From Croceivirga sp. (lineage in GTDB: Bacteria; Bacteroidota; Bacteroidia; Flavobacteriales; Flavobacteriaceae), in the NCBI GenBank assembly GCA_028284285.1, contig JANQSA010000048.1, positions 124,001 to 188,000 on the forward strand: a stretch of DNA of 64,000 nt, written 5' to 3'. The position numbers and the translations under genes were made by a program. Positions 46,209-55,754 of this stretch are shown one piece after another. Position 1 is the stretch's first letter, and each line of letters begins with the position of its first letter. The notes below the pieces were generated by a model. That model was not told the DNA's origin and made no database searches. It was given only the letters and a program-made list of their open reading frames with translations.

Positions 46209-46242
46209 AAGGCCTTCTTTGTTTGAAAGAAGGCCTTTTTTT
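46209..46242 (+). terminator. rho-independent terminator of the collagen-like gene
   Basis: GGCCTTCTTT / AAAGAAGGCC with a 5-base loop (GTTTG), then a run of T residues, 57 bases after the stop codon. Confidence 0.9.
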
Positions 46243-46611
46243 ATTCAAATTTGAACGCTTTTCCTGCACTTTTTTAGAACTACACTGTTACCTTGGGACG
46301 GGTGCCGCTTGCAAAAGCAGGTTCCCGGGAGAACAACGGAGATGGGGATAATACAAATGATCTGTTCAGGCTGAATTGAGGAAGATCTTACCGAAGTGAT
46401 CCCCGGGGAAGCACCATCTTCCATAGATTTTCCAGGGTAATGGCCTTTTTGATTTCGGCAGGGATTTGATATTGGTATAGGAGAGGGCAAACACGGGTCT
46501 ATATTTTGTTGAATTTTTTCCCGTGTTATAAATAGTTTCAATCGAGTAACTTAAACAGTTTGGAGTCTTCCTTAAAACGCTTCTAAATAAGGTTTTGACC
46601 AGGGTTGAAAG
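46243..46611. other. gene-free stretch before sdhC
   Basis: Nothing convincing was seen. A minus-strand open frame of 98 codons (46245-46541) is Pro/Ser/Ile-rich without a recognisable domain or codon pattern and is not called. Confidence 0.45.
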
Positions 46612-46643
46612 TTTGTTAAAAACTTCCCCAAGCCGTAAATTTG
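46612..46643 (+). promoter_or_regulatory. promoter of the sdh operon
   Basis: Near-perfect Bacteroidota promoter: TTTG at 46612-46615, a 20-base spacer, then TAAATTTG at 46636-46643. The predicted transcription start falls about 5 bases downstream, giving a leader of about 10 bases before the first sdhC start codon. Confidence 0.85.
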
Positions 46644-46654
46644 TGCAAAACTTA

Positions 46655-47332
46655 ATGCTAATGAGCCAACTACTAAACTCCTCGCTCGCCCGAAAATATG
46701 TAATGGCTCTTTCGGGCCTTTTTTTAGTTATTTTTTTGGTGCTTCACGTTACTATTAATTTAGCTTCTGTACTATCTCCTGACTTTTTTAATGAAGCTTC
46801 CCATTTTATGGGATACAACCCCTTAGTACAATTTATCATGCAACCCATATTAATTGCCGGGGTGATTGTGCATTTTGTGATGGGATTTGTTTTGGAAGCA
46901 CAGAATAGGAAAGCAAGGGGAAGTGTAGGCTACACAAGATATAAAGGCAGTGCAAATGCTTCCTGGGTGTCCCGAAACATGATTTATAGCGGCCTGGTAG
47001 TTCTTGCATTTCTGGGTCTGCATTTCTATGATTTCTGGATACATGAAATGGCGTATAAATACGTGGAAGCTAATCCGGAGGATCCAACGCGGTATTATGC
47101 GGAAACCGTAGAGAAATTTGCTCCAATTTGGAGGACCGTGCTTTACGTGATCGCATTTGTATTGTTGAGCCTCCATCTGTGGCACGGTTTTGCTTCATCG
47201 TTCCAGTCCATGGGTATGAATAATAAATACACTCCGGGGATAAAGCGATTTGCTAAGGCTTTTGCTTTGGTGGTGCCATTGGCATTTGCGTTTATCGCTA
47301 TATACCATCATCTTAACCCAATAACACATTAA
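46655..47332 (+). CDS. sdhC: succinate dehydrogenase/fumarate reductase cytochrome b subunit
   Basis: About 225 residues, integral membrane, with five hydrophobic segments. Haem-ligand-type histidines occur in [26 protein letters not shown] and [11 protein letters not shown]. It is the single-subunit diheme type b558 anchor usual in Bacteroidota. Starts at ATG 46655 or ATG 46661 (MSQLLNSS) just after the promoter; the TTG at 46595 lies upstream of the promoter elements. Anchors SdhA and SdhB to the membrane and passes electrons to or from quinone. Confidence 0.93.
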   Translation: MLMSQLLNSSLARKYVMALSGLFLVIFLVLHVTINLASVLSPDFFNEASHFMGYNPLVQFIMQPILIAGVIVHFVMGFVLEAQNRKARGSVGYTRYKGSANASWVSRNMIYSGLVVLAFLGLHFYDFWIHEMAYKYVEANPEDPTRYYAETVEKFAPIWRTVLYVIAFVLLSLHLWHGFASSFQSMGMNNKYTPGIKRFAKAFALVVPLAFAFIAIYHHLNPITH

Positions 47333-47334
47333 TT

Positions 47335-49338
47335 ATGGCAGTATTGGATTCCAAAGTTCCATCAGGTCCTTTAGCGGACAAATGGACCAAACATAAAAAT
47401 GAAATTGATTTAGTTAACCCTGCAAACAAACGGAACATAGATATCATTGTTGTGGGCACCGGCCTGGCCGGAGGTTCTGCTGCCGCAACCCTTGCCGAAT
47501 TGGGGTATAACGTAAAAACATTTTGTTATCAGGATTCTCCCAGAAGGGCGCACTCTATTGCAGCTCAGGGAGGAGTGAACGCGGCCAAGAACTACCAGGG
47601 CGATGGTGACAGTATTTACCGGTTGTTTTACGACACGGTTAAAGGAGGGGATTACCGCTCCAGAGAAGCCAATGTGTATCGCCTTGCGGAAGTATCTACC
47701 AATATCATAGATCAATGTGTTGCGCAAGGGGTTCCTTTTGCCCGCGAATACGGAGGCCTCCTGGATAATCGTTCTTTTGGGGGGGTATTGGTTTCAAGAA
47801 CGTTCTACGCCAAAGGGCAAACAGGGCAACAATTGCTTCTAGGGGCATACGCCGCTATGAACAGGCAAATACAAAGGGGTAAAATAAAGTCGTATACCCG
47901 TCACGAAATGTTGGATCTTGTTCTTGTAGAGGGGAAAGCCCGCGGGATCATTGCGCGAAATCTGGTGACGGGTGAAATAGAAAGACATTCGGCACATGCT
48001 GTAGTTATTGCTTCAGGAGGATATGGCAACCTTTTCTTCCTTTCTACCTATTGTATGGGTGCCAATGTAATGGCTGCCTGGAAAGCACATAAACGCGGAG
48101 CCTATTTTGCCAATCCTTGTTACACTCAAATTCATCCCACGTGCATCCCGGTTTCAGGCGATCATCAATCCAAACTCACATTAATGTCGGAATCGCTCCG
48201 TAATGATGGTCGTATTTGGGTGCCCAAGAAATTGGAAGATGCCCAGGCTATCCGGGAGGGTAGATTAAAGCCCACCGAACTTGCCGAAGAAGATCGGGAT
48301 TATTATTTGGAAAGACGTTATCCTGCTTTTGGCAACCTGGTTCCCAGGGACGTGGCCTCACGTGCTGCCAAAGAGCGTTGTGATGCCGGTTACGGGGTGA
48401 ATAAAACCGGTGAGGCCGTTTATCTGGATTTTACATCGGCTATCATGCGGTATGGCCGTGAAAAAGCGTTGACCTCCGGAATGAAAAATCCGGACGATGC
48501 TACGGTTCGCAAATTAGGAGAAGAAGTGGTTGAGGCCAAATACGGGAATCTCTTTCAGATGTATGAAAAGATCGTAGACCAAAACCCCTATAAAACCCCA
48601 ATGATGATCTATCCCGCCGTGCATTACACTATGGGTGGTCTTTGGGTAGATTACAATTTAATGACCACTATTCCCGGTTGCTACTCTGCCGGGGAAGCTA
48701 ACTTTAGTGATCATGGCGCTAACCGCCTGGGAGCTTCAGCGCTAATGCAAGGTTTGGCAGATGGCTATTTTGTATTGCCGTATACCATAGGCGACTATCT
48801 AAACGATGATATCAGGACCGGCGCCATCCCAACGGATAGTCCTGAATTTGACCAAGCGGAGCAAAATGTACGGGACCGCATCCAAAAGCTAATGTCTGCT
48901 AACGGAATCCACTCTGTGGACCACTACCATAAACGATTGGGTAAGATTATGTGGAACAAGTGTGGAATGGCGCGTAATGAACAAGGCCTTAAAGAAGCCA
49001 TCAAAGAAATTGCGGAGTTGCGCAAAGACTTTTGGGAAAACGTAAAAATTCCGGGGAGTCCTGATGCCAAAAACCAGGAATTGGAAAAAGCAGGTCGTGT
49101 AGCTGACTTTTTGGAATTAGGAGAGCTTTTTGCTATGGATGCATTGCACAGAAATGAATCCTGTGGAGGCCACTTTAGGGAAGAGTATCAAACCGAAGAG
49201 GGAGAAGCTTTACGTGATGATAAAAACTTTAAGTATGCGGCTGCCTGGGAGTACAATGGTGATCCCTCCAAATCCAAACTACACAAAGAAGATCTGCTGT
49301 ACGAAAATATTGAAGTAAAAACACGTTCCTACAAATAA
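47335..49338 (+). CDS. sdhA: succinate dehydrogenase/fumarate reductase flavoprotein subunit
   Basis: 667 residues. FAD-binding Rossmann motif [19 protein letters not shown] and covalent-FAD His region [17 protein letters not shown] are present. Substrate-site parts are HPTCIP and [35 protein letters not shown] is typical. It is of the B. subtilis-type long subunit. It begins 2 bases after sdhC. Confidence 0.95.
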   Translation: MAVLDSKVPSGPLADKWTKHKNEIDLVNPANKRNIDIIVVGTGLAGGSAAATLAELGYNVKTFCYQDSPRRAHSIAAQGGVNAAKNYQGDGDSIYRLFYDTVKGGDYRSREANVYRLAEVSTNIIDQCVAQGVPFAREYGGLLDNRSFGGVLVSRTFYAKGQTGQQLLLGAYAAMNRQIQRGKIKSYTRHEMLDLVLVEGKARGIIARNLVTGEIERHSAHAVVIASGGYGNLFFLSTYCMGANVMAAWKAHKRGAYFANPCYTQIHPTCIPVSGDHQSKLTLMSESLRNDGRIWVPKKLEDAQAIREGRLKPTELAEEDRDYYLERRYPAFGNLVPRDVASRAAKERCDAGYGVNKTGEAVYLDFTSAIMRYGREKALTSGMKNPDDATVRKLGEEVVEAKYGNLFQMYEKIVDQNPYKTPMMIYPAVHYTMGGLWVDYNLMTTIPGCYSAGEANFSDHGANRLGASALMQGLADGYFVLPYTIGDYLNDDIRTGAIPTDSPEFDQAEQNVRDRIQKLMSANGIHSVDHYHKRLGKIMWNKCGMARNEQGLKEAIKEIAELRKDFWENVKIPGSPDAKNQELEKAGRVADFLELGELFAMDALHRNESCGGHFREEYQTEEGEALRDDKNFKYAAAWEYNGDPSKSKLHKEDLLYENIEVKTRSYK

Positions 49339-49345
49339 GATTGCT

Positions 49346-50092
49346 ATGAAATTATATCTTAAAATTTGGCGACAGAAAGATACCCGTTCCAAAGGGCAGA
49401 TGGTAGACTATACCCTGGATGGCGTTGAAAGTGACATGTCTTTTTTGGAAATGCTGGATGTCTTAAATGAAGAATTAATAGCTAAAGGGGAAGAGCCCAT
49501 TGAATTTGATCACGACTGTCGTGAGGGGATTTGCGGTACCTGTTCCTTGATGATCAACGGGCGCCCTCATGGTCCCGATTCCTTAATAACAGTTTGCCAG
49601 TTGCATATGCGAAGCTTTAACGATGGGGATACCATAGTTATTGAACCCTGGAGAGCAAAAGCATTTCCGGTGGTCAAGGACTTGATTGTGGATCGAAGTG
49701 CTTTTGAACGCATACAACAAGCCGGTGGCTATATTTCGGTGAATACTTCCGGACGTCCTGTGGATGCCAATGCTATCCCTATTGAGAAAGATATGGCAGA
49801 TAAATCCTTTGCTGCGGCTACCTGCATAGGATGTGGGGCATGCGTTGCTGCCTGTAAAAACGCAAGCGCCATGCTGTTTACCGCCGCTAAAGTCTCTCAA
49901 TTTGCTTTATTACCTCAAGGTCAGGTAGAAGCCGCAGACCGCGTCCAAAACATGGTACGCCAAATGGATTTGGAAGGTTTTGGGAATTGCACCAATACAG
50001 GAGCCTGTGAAGTGGAGTGTCCCAAAGGGATTTCCCTGGAAAACATTGCCCGGATGAACCGGGAATACCTTTCGGCCAGTTTGAAGGGATAA
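49346..50092 (+). CDS. sdhB: succinate dehydrogenase/fumarate reductase iron-sulfur subunit
   Basis: 248 residues. The [2Fe-2S] ligands are in [19 protein letters not shown], and the [4Fe-4S]/[3Fe-4S] ligands are in [13 protein letters not shown] and [15 protein letters not shown]. Transfers electrons from FAD to the haem subunit. Last gene of the operon, followed by a strong terminator 20 bases later. Confidence 0.95.
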   Translation: MKLYLKIWRQKDTRSKGQMVDYTLDGVESDMSFLEMLDVLNEELIAKGEEPIEFDHDCREGICGTCSLMINGRPHGPDSLITVCQLHMRSFNDGDTIVIEPWRAKAFPVVKDLIVDRSAFERIQQAGGYISVNTSGRPVDANAIPIEKDMADKSFAAATCIGCGACVAACKNASAMLFTAAKVSQFALLPQGQVEAADRVQNMVRQMDLEGFGNCTNTGACEVECPKGISLENIARMNREYLSASLKG

Positions 50093-50111
50093 CCATCGCT
50101 ACAATAGTAAT

Positions 50112-50146
50112 AAAAACACCCAAACTATTACAGTTTGGGTGTTTTT
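50112..50146 (+). terminator. terminator after sdhB
   Basis: A 15-bp perfect stem (AAAAACACCCAAACT / AGTTTGGGTGTTTTT) with a 5-base loop and T tract on both strands. Confidence 0.9.
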
Positions 50147-50238
50147 GTTTATATCATAAGCTTTACCAGGGGATCTTCATGAAGAAAGCTATATCCTCTC
50201 TTACCCTTTTTAATCCCTTCCCGCATATGATGTGCCGA

Positions 50239-50946
50239 TCAAAATTGTTTTCGCACTACCTGAAACAGGCCTAAAACTTCAGATAACCGCATTTCAAAAT
50301 CTTTGAATTCCGGTGAAGGATTTAGATTGTGGCATAACAAGGCCTGCGTCTCCTCAGAAAAGTCTGTAATCCATTTACACAGGATTCGGTCCTTCGTCAC
50401 TACCATAAATGCAGTATCCAAGAATTTTTGAGGACTCGCTTTCAACTCATTTTCCATTACCCTTCTGCAAAGCACCAATGCCCCTCCCGGAATGGCGTTA
50501 CTGGTACCATCATCCATTGCATTTCCTGAGATCTCAAAAGCCATATAATGGGATTCCTTCGCAAAATCCAACAAAAATTCTATCCGAATGAACTCACTTA
50601 CGACCGCATCCTCCCTGAATTTCTCAAGAAAAGCGTTTTGGTTAGCCAGGAGCACCAAATGTGCACTAACCAAGACTTTGCCATTGGGTAGATGCCGTAT
50701 AACAGTGCCCTTATGGGTGAACACTTCTTTTTTGAGATACGGCTCTCTTTCCTCATTTATTTCCTGTAAATACAATTCCCCTACGGTAGTTTCAAAGTAA
50801 GCCGCTATCTTGTTAAGGTTTTTAATAGGAATATTTGCGCCTTTCTTTTCGTAAAGTTGAATGGTTCGCAGACTCACGCCAATCTCAATGGCCAAATCCT
50901 TTTGACGAATCCCTTTTTTTCTTCTTAAATGCTTTAATATCTGCAC
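50239..50946 (-). CDS. XRE-type repressor with degenerate S24 domain
   Basis: 235 residues. N-terminal HTH_3 (KKGIRQKDLAIEIGVSLRT, then IQLYEKKGANIPIKNLNKI) is followed by an S24/LexA-like C-domain (EISGNAMDDGTSN, PGGALVLCRR). In self-cleaving repressors the residue before the conserved Met is the catalytic Ser (G-S-M pattern); here it is Ala143. So autoproteolysis is not expected; the fold may serve dimerisation or ligand sensing. It is divergent from a small HTH-like gene, with palindromic operators between. Confidence 0.8.
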   Translation of the reverse strand: MQILKHLRRKKGIRQKDLAIEIGVSLRTIQLYEKKGANIPIKNLNKIAAYFETTVGELYLQEINEEREPYLKKEVFTHKGTVIRHLPNGKVLVSAHLVLLANQNAFLEKFREDAVVSEFIRIEFLLDFAKESHYMAFEISGNAMDDGTSNAIPGGALVLCRRVMENELKASPQKFLDTAFMVVTKDRILCKWITDFSEETQALLCHNLNPSPEFKDFEMRLSEVLGLFQVVRKQF

Positions 50947-50966
50947 ACGAAGTGATTTATGTAATA

Positions 50967-50998
50967 TTTTTGCATATATTTATGCTTATATGCAAAAA
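50967..50998. promoter_or_regulatory. 32-bp palindromic operator, XRE divergon
   Basis: TTTTTGCATATA - 8 bases - TATATGCAAAAA: two perfect 12-bp inverted arms starting 21 bases upstream of the repressor start. The length fits a dimeric or tetrameric HTH repressor site. Confidence 0.75.
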
Positions 50999-51011
50999 AA
51001 CGACGCTTATC

Positions 51012-51026
51012 TGTAATTCAATTACA
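51012..51026. promoter_or_regulatory. second dyad, XRE divergon
   Basis: TGTAAT-TCA-ATTACA, a perfect 6-bp inverted repeat, 104 bases before the start of the small divergent gene. May be a second operator of different specificity. Confidence 0.55.
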
Positions 51027-51129
51027 AACAAATATAGAACAAGAATAGATAAAGTAATAATGTGAAAACCCTGGTGCTACTAAAATGTTTCCGAGAAAAA
51101 AGTATTTCCTAACCATTCAAGGAGAGACA

Positions 51130-51405
51130 ATGTTTAGCCAAGAAGATTATGGCAAGCCTATTAATGAAAAACTATCCACTATTCTTCGGAGGACCACCTC
51201 TAAAGATGATCTTGCCAACATAGCCCTGAGAAGTAATGTTAGCTTCTCTACCATAAGGGACGTAATCTACAGAACCAATAGCCTCACCAAATCAAATGCA
51301 AAAGCCATTGCGCTCCTGGTGCATGTAGCCTTTGAAAATGCAATTGCTTTTAAATTACAGGCTGAAGGAGATATCATTCATTTGGACAAAATGCTTCGTC
51401 TTTAA
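51130..51405 (+). CDS. small HTH-like protein divergent from the XRE regulator
   Basis: 91 residues. The ATG at 51130 follows an excellent ribosome site (AAGGAGAGACA), and I prefer it to the 51085 ATG. Sequence MFSQEDYGKPINEKLST, then NIALRSNVSFSTIRDVIYRT (helix-turn-helix-like) and a helical C-terminus with LVHVAFENAIAFKLQ. No family recognised. Likely a DNA-binding partner or target of the divergent repressor. Confidence 0.65.
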   Translation: MFSQEDYGKPINEKLSTILRRTTSKDDLANIALRSNVSFSTIRDVIYRTNSLTKSNAKAIALLVHVAFENAIAFKLQAEGDIIHLDKMLRL

Positions 51406-51428
51406 CCTTCTTTTTCCACGGCCCTTTT

Positions 51429-51563
51429 CTATTCGGAGAGGAAATCTTCCTCTTCCCAAAAATCCGCAGGTGCATAAACCCGCTCTAATTCTATGGCTTT
51501 GACACCTAGTAAGGCTGAAAAGGAACTATTCTCGTTAAGCTTTAAGTAACCCGCTATATCGCC
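51429..51563 (-). pseudogene. remnant of a GNAT acetyltransferase
   Basis: One open stretch of 44 codons reading DIAGYLKLN, then AIELERVYAPADFWEEE, closely resembles strand 4 of GNAT acetyltransferases (GY-K-N then E-ERIYV) and ends at a stop. There is an in-frame stop immediately upstream and no start; the acetyl-CoA P-loop (Q/R-x-x-G-x-G/A) is missing. Interpreted as a decayed fragment. Confidence 0.5.
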
Positions 51564-51567
51564 CTAT

Positions 51568-51729
51568 TTAATAATGCAGTGACAACAATTTATCCAGAAG
51601 CTCTTTATCCCAAAAATTCTGCCTCCTAAGGACAGTTATGTTCTCGAAATCTGTGCTAAAAGTGATGCATGATAGTGATATCAGAAGTTCCAAATCCTGT
51701 AAAATACATTTGCCAAACGGCAATGCCAT
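51568..51729 (-). CDS. 53-residue hypothetical ORF
   Basis: Short, clean frame reading LPFGKCILQDLELL, FSTDFENITVLRRQ and FWDKELLDKLLSLHY. No family recognised; a role cannot be given. It begins just downstream of the terminator of the small gene at 51795 and ends 5 bases before the acetyltransferase remnant. It could itself be part of the remnant. Confidence 0.35.
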   Translation of the reverse strand: MALPFGKCILQDLELLISLSCITFSTDFENITVLRRQNFWDKELLDKLLSLHY

Positions 51730-51748
51730 CCCCACAGAAAATGAAAAA

Positions 51749-51767
51749 AGCCGATTATAAATCGGCT
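51749..51767 (-). terminator. terminator of the 37-residue gene
   Basis: AGCCGATT-ATA-AATCGGCT, an 8-bp stem. On the minus strand it is followed by TTTTTT, so it ends transcription coming from the small gene at 51795-51908, 28 bases after its stop. Confidence 0.75.
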
Positions 51768-51794
51768 CTGAAGGGTTTTGTTTTGATGATTGGG

Positions 51795-51908
51795 TTATAA
51801 CATAAATAGCTTTCTTGCCAATCTTAACATACCACTGAAAAAATCGTTGTGGTATACCTGTATTTCCTCTTCAACAGCTACAGGTTCCTGGTTAAATTCA
51901 ACAATCAT
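51795..51908 (-). CDS. 37-residue peptide gene with own promoter and terminator
   Basis: Frame MIVEFNQEPVAVEEEIQV followed by YHNDFFSGMLRLARKLFML: an acidic N-terminal half and a basic amphipathic C-terminal half (RLARKLF). A -7 type element lies 48 bases upstream and a strong terminator 28 bases downstream, which marks a transcript of roughly 200 bases. No known peptide family recognised; no Cys-rich or Gly-Gly leader pattern. A noncoding RNA is the alternative. Confidence 0.5.
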   Translation of the reverse strand: MIVEFNQEPVAVEEEIQVYHNDFFSGMLRLARKLFML

Positions 51909-52058
51909 GGGGTTAAAAATTTATGGGGTTAATTTGGGGTTTTTTTTCAACATTTCAAAAATATTCCACTTTATAGAAACGTTAAAATTTTTGTTGTGAA
52001 GTACGGTTCAGTTGTTGCCAAAGTCTTCTAAAGGGCAATATTACCCCTTGCCCATCAA
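51909..52058. other. promoter region of the 37-residue gene
   Basis: On the minus strand, TATTTTTG at 51956-51963 matches TAnnTTTG. Between it and the start are three AACCCC-like repeats (51909-51942) with no Shine-Dalgarno; C-rich 5' UTR is unusual in this AT-rich intergenic context. The rest (51964-52058) separates this gene from scoB. Confidence 0.45.
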
Positions 52059-52712
52059 TTACAGTAGCATTTCCGGGACTTCATCAGGAACCACAAGATG
52101 GCCTTCGGTGGCCTTTTTTATTTCCTCTACCGTAACCCCTGGTGCCCGCTCAAGGAGGTGGAACCCGTTCGCTTTTACTTCCAAAACCGCAAGATTAGTT
52201 ACGATCTTCTTTACACAACCGACTCCGGTAAGGGGGAGTGTGCATCGTTTAAGCAGTTTGGATTTTCCTGCCTTGTTGGTATGTGTCATAGCGACGATAA
52301 TGTTCTCTGCAGAGGCCACAAGGTCCATTGCTCCTCCCATTCCTTTTACCATCTTACCAGGAATCTTCCAATTGGCAATATCCCCGTTTTCAGCAACTTC
52401 CATAGCCCCTAAAATGGTAAGGTGAACATGTTGTCCCCGAATCATCCCAAAGCTCGTAGCCGAATCAAAAAACGACGCCCCTGGTAATGTGGTAATCGTC
52501 TGTTTCCCTGCATTGATCACATCAGGATCTTCCTCCCCTTCAAAAGGAAATGGCCCCATGCCCAATACTCCATTTTCACTTTGAAACTCCACTTCAATAT
52601 CATCACGGACAAAATTGGCCACCAAGGTGGGAATACCTATGCCCAGATTGACGTAGTACCCGTCTTTCACTTCTTTCGCAATACGTTGCGCTATGCCATT
52701 TTTGTCAAGCAT
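52059..52712 (-). CDS. scoB: 3-oxoacid CoA-transferase subunit B
   Basis: 217 residues. The catalytic Glu lies in [14 protein letters not shown], and [32 protein letters not shown] and [17 protein letters not shown] are typical. With subunit A it moves CoA from succinyl-CoA to acetoacetate for ketone-body and short-chain acid use. It overlaps scoA by 8 bases. Confidence 0.94.
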   Translation of the reverse strand: MLDKNGIAQRIAKEVKDGYYVNLGIGIPTLVANFVRDDIEVEFQSENGVLGMGPFPFEGEEDPDVINAGKQTITTLPGASFFDSATSFGMIRGQHVHLTILGAMEVAENGDIANWKIPGKMVKGMGGAMDLVASAENIIVAMTHTNKAGKSKLLKRCTLPLTGVGCVKKIVTNLAVLEVKANGFHLLERAPGVTVEEIKKATEGHLVVPDEVPEMLL

Positions 52713-53412
52713 TTTCTATTCTTCTTACCGTTCGCTGTTCTATCCTTTTCTCAAAGTGCTCTCCCTGAAAGATCCGCTGTACAAAAATCCCCGGGATATG
52801 AATTTCGTTGGGATCCAAACTTCCAGCCGGAAGCAGTTCCTCAACCTCTGCTACTGTAATTTTAGCAGCGCCACACATGCACGGATTAAAATTTCTGGCT
52901 GTTCCCTTAAAGATCAAGTTCCCCGCATGATCCCCTTTCCAGGCCTTAACAAAAGCAAAGTCGGCCTGATACGCTTCCTCCAAAACATACATTTTTCCGT
53001 TAAATTCCCGGGTCTCCTTTCCTATGGCTACTTCAGTACCATATCCGGCGGGAGTATAAAAAGCAGGAAATCCGGATTGCGCTGCTCTGCATTTCTCGGC
53101 CAAGGTGCCTTGTGGGGTGAGTTCTACTTCCAATTCACCACTTAACATTTGGCGCTCAAACTCATCATTCTCGCCGACATAGGAAGATATCATTTTTTGA
53201 ATTTGATGATTTTGAAGCAACAAGCCCAGGCCAAAATCATCAACTCCGGCGTTGTTGGAAATACACGTAATACCTTTAATCTTTAAGCGTACTAATTCTC
53301 CAATAGCGTTTTCAGGAATTCCACAAAGTCCAAAACCTCCCAGCATAAATGTCATGCCGTCCTGCACCCCTTCAAGTGCTTTTTGCACATTGGCAACGGT
53401 CTTATGTATCAT
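52705..53412 (-). CDS. scoA: 3-oxoacid CoA-transferase subunit A
   Basis: 235 residues with the CoA-transferase glycine motif [16 protein letters not shown] and [35 protein letters not shown] is usual near the C-terminus. Forms the heteromeric enzyme with ScoB encoded next. Confidence 0.94.
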   Translation of the reverse strand: MIHKTVANVQKALEGVQDGMTFMLGGFGLCGIPENAIGELVRLKIKGITCISNNAGVDDFGLGLLLQNHQIQKMISSYVGENDEFERQMLSGELEVELTPQGTLAEKCRAAQSGFPAFYTPAGYGTEVAIGKETREFNGKMYVLEEAYQADFAFVKAWKGDHAGNLIFKGTARNFNPCMCGAAKITVAEVEELLPAGSLDPNEIHIPGIFVQRIFQGEHFEKRIEQRTVRRIENA

Positions 53413-53424
53413 AAGAATTGATCT

Positions 53425-55746
53425 TTAAAAATCCAGGTCCTCTAAATCATCCTCCGTATCCATATCCTCCTTAATCTCCTCTAAAATTTTGGTGCAATCT
53501 ACATTAATGGACAACTCTTCCGGTTCTTCAAACGCTTCCCGGGATACCCCCAGATCTGTATCGCCATAATTGGCCTTCATGTACAGCGCCCAAATAGGCA
53601 GCGCCATAGAAGCCCCTTGCCCATAGTTTAAACTATTAAAATGCGTAGCCCGGTCTTCTCCTCCCACCCAAACTCCGGTGACCAGATTGGGCACCATGCC
53701 CATAAACCATCCGTCGCTTTGATTTTGTGTGGTTCCGGTTTTCCCCGCTATAGGATTATTTAATTCATAGGGATAGCCGGTAACGACTTCCTTATATACC
53801 GTATTCTCTTTGTTAAAGTTATGCCGCAAACGTGCTCCGGAACCGTATTCCGTTACGCCTTCCATCAGATTGATCATCGCATAGGCCACATCTTTGCTAA
53901 GCACATCTTTGGTTTGGGGAATGTATTCATAAAGGACAGTGCCGTTTTTATCTTCAATTCTGCTGATCATAACGGGTTTTACGTAAACCCCCTGATTGGC
54001 AAACGTACCGTAAGCCCCCACCATTTCGTAAACGTTAAATTCAGGCGTCCCAAGGGCTATGGCGGGAACTTCAAGGATCTCTCGTGTTAGCCCCATGTTC
54101 TTTGCAATTTCTACCACCGACCCCGGGCCTACTTTGTCAATTAACTGAGCCGTGATAGTATTCACAGAATTTGCCAACGCATTTTTGAGCGTTTTCATTT
54201 CCCCGGAATACTTTCCATCCGAATTCTTTGGGCACCAGGCTTCCATATTGCCATGTTTTAATGGCTCAATGCAATATTGTGAGTCGGGCAGAGAATCACA
54301 GGGCGAATACCTCAACTGATCTATAGCAGCAGCATACACAAAAGGTTTGAAGGTGGATCCGGCTTGCCGCGACCCCTGAATAACGTTATCGTATTGGAAA
54401 TGCTTATAATCTATACCACCCACCCAGGCCTTTACATGGCCGGTTTGAGGATCCATAGACATCATAGCCGTACGTAAAAACGTTTTATAATACCGAATGG
54501 AATCCAGAGGGGTCATCACCGTATCCTTTTCGTAGGAATCGCTGTTCCAATCAAAAACCGTCATTTCCGCTTTTTCCCGGAAGGAAGCGCGAATTTTGTT
54601 TTCTGAGATTCCCTGCCTTTTCATGGATTTCCAACGTGCCGAATTTTTCATGGCACGTTCCAGTATGACGTCAATTTCATACCCTTCCAGGCCCGTAAAA
54701 GGAGTGGTGGGATTGCGTTGCGTGGTGTTTTGCACAAAAAACTCTGCCTGTAATCGTTTCATGTGGGTTTCCACCGCCTCTTCTGCATTTTTCTGCATAC
54801 GGGAATCAATAGTGGTATACACGCTTAACCCATCCAAATAGATATTGTATTTGGTGCCATCCGGCTTTTTGTTCTGCTCCACCCACTGATTTAACCATCG
54901 TTGCATGTACATTCTAAAATAAGTGGCTAGTCCTTCACGATGTGATTCCGGATTAAAGTTGATCTTCATCGGGAGCGCCTGCAGCGAATCTTTGGATTCC
55001 CTAGAAATATATCCGTATTTCGCCATTTGTCCCAAAACCGTATTTCGCCGGTTTAAAGTGAGTTCTTCTCTGCGAATAGGATTGTATAACGATGAGTTTT
55101 TCAGCATTCCCACCAAAACAGCAGATTCTTCAACGCGAAGGTCAATAGGTTCCTTCCCAAAGTAAATTCTGGATGCCGAACGAATTCCATCTGCATTGTA
55201 CAGGAAATCGTATTGGTTTAAATACATTTGAATAATCTCTTCTTTGGTGTATTGTTTCTCTAACCTTGTGGCAATTACCCATTCTTTAACTTTCTGCATA
55301 ATTCGCTCTACTCCCCCGGATGGTTTTTTAGTAAATAGCAATTTGGAAAGCTGTTGTGAAATAGTACTTGCCCCTCCACGTTTACCGAGAAACAAAACCG
55401 CTCTTAACGTTCCCCTGGCGTCAATCCCGGAGTGGTTGTAATATCTGGCGTCCTCTGTGGCCACAAGGGCTTCCACCAAATGTTGAGGTAGCTCGTCAAA
55501 AGATACCGGAGTCCTGTTGTCATCCAGGTATAGTTTCCCTAAGGTTTCGCCATCAGAAGAGATGAATTCGGTAGCAAGATTGGTTTGGGGGTTTTCCAGT
55601 CGTTCAAAAGTGGGCATCTCCCCAAAAACCCCCCAGGAGGCCAACAAAAAAAACAGAATAATCACAAGTATTCCGGAACCAAACAGTATCCAAAACCACT
55701 TTACAAATCTTTTGAATGGATTTTGTGGGGATTTTTTCGCAGCCAT
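53425..55746 (-). CDS. class A penicillin-binding protein (PBP1A type)
   Basis: 773 residues. Membrane anchor at about 18-40; GT51 glycosyltransferase with catalytic Glu98 in ATEDARYYNHSG and KRGGASTISQQLS; transpeptidase with SxxK S464-T-F-K in GSTFKPFVYAAA, ANSVNTITAQ and KTGTTQNQSDGWF. Polymerises and cross-links peptidoglycan in the periplasm. Follows gldH by 8 bases. The operon ricT-gldH-PBP is typical of Flavobacteriaceae. Confidence 0.95.
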   Translation of the reverse strand: MAAKKSPQNPFKRFVKWFWILFGSGILVIILFFLLASWGVFGEMPTFERLENPQTNLATEFISSDGETLGKLYLDDNRTPVSFDELPQHLVEALVATEDARYYNHSGIDARGTLRAVLFLGKRGGASTISQQLSKLLFTKKPSGGVERIMQKVKEWVIATRLEKQYTKEEIIQMYLNQYDFLYNADGIRSASRIYFGKEPIDLRVEESAVLVGMLKNSSLYNPIRREELTLNRRNTVLGQMAKYGYISRESKDSLQALPMKINFNPESHREGLATYFRMYMQRWLNQWVEQNKKPDGTKYNIYLDGLSVYTTIDSRMQKNAEEAVETHMKRLQAEFFVQNTTQRNPTTPFTGLEGYEIDVILERAMKNSARWKSMKRQGISENKIRASFREKAEMTVFDWNSDSYEKDTVMTPLDSIRYYKTFLRTAMMSMDPQTGHVKAWVGGIDYKHFQYDNVIQGSRQAGSTFKPFVYAAAIDQLRYSPCDSLPDSQYCIEPLKHGNMEAWCPKNSDGKYSGEMKTLKNALANSVNTITAQLIDKVGPGSVVEIAKNMGLTREILEVPAIALGTPEFNVYEMVGAYGTFANQGVYVKPVMISRIEDKNGTVLYEYIPQTKDVLSKDVAYAMINLMEGVTEYGSGARLRHNFNKENTVYKEVVTGYPYELNNPIAGKTGTTQNQSDGWFMGMVPNLVTGVWVGGEDRATHFNSLNYGQGASMALPIWALYMKANYGDTDLGVSREAFEEPEELSINVDCTKILEEIKEDMDTEDDLEDLDF

Positions 55747-55754
55747 TGTTATTT

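Noticed and set aside
46245-46541. 98-codon open frame on the minus strand before sdhC
   Set aside because: Pro/Ser/Ile-rich with no domain, no start context, and codon pattern unlike the neighbours.
51790-51999. 69-codon plus-strand frame over the 37-residue minigene
   Set aside because: Opposite strand to a better unit with promoter and terminator; Ser/Asn/Phe-rich low-quality translation.
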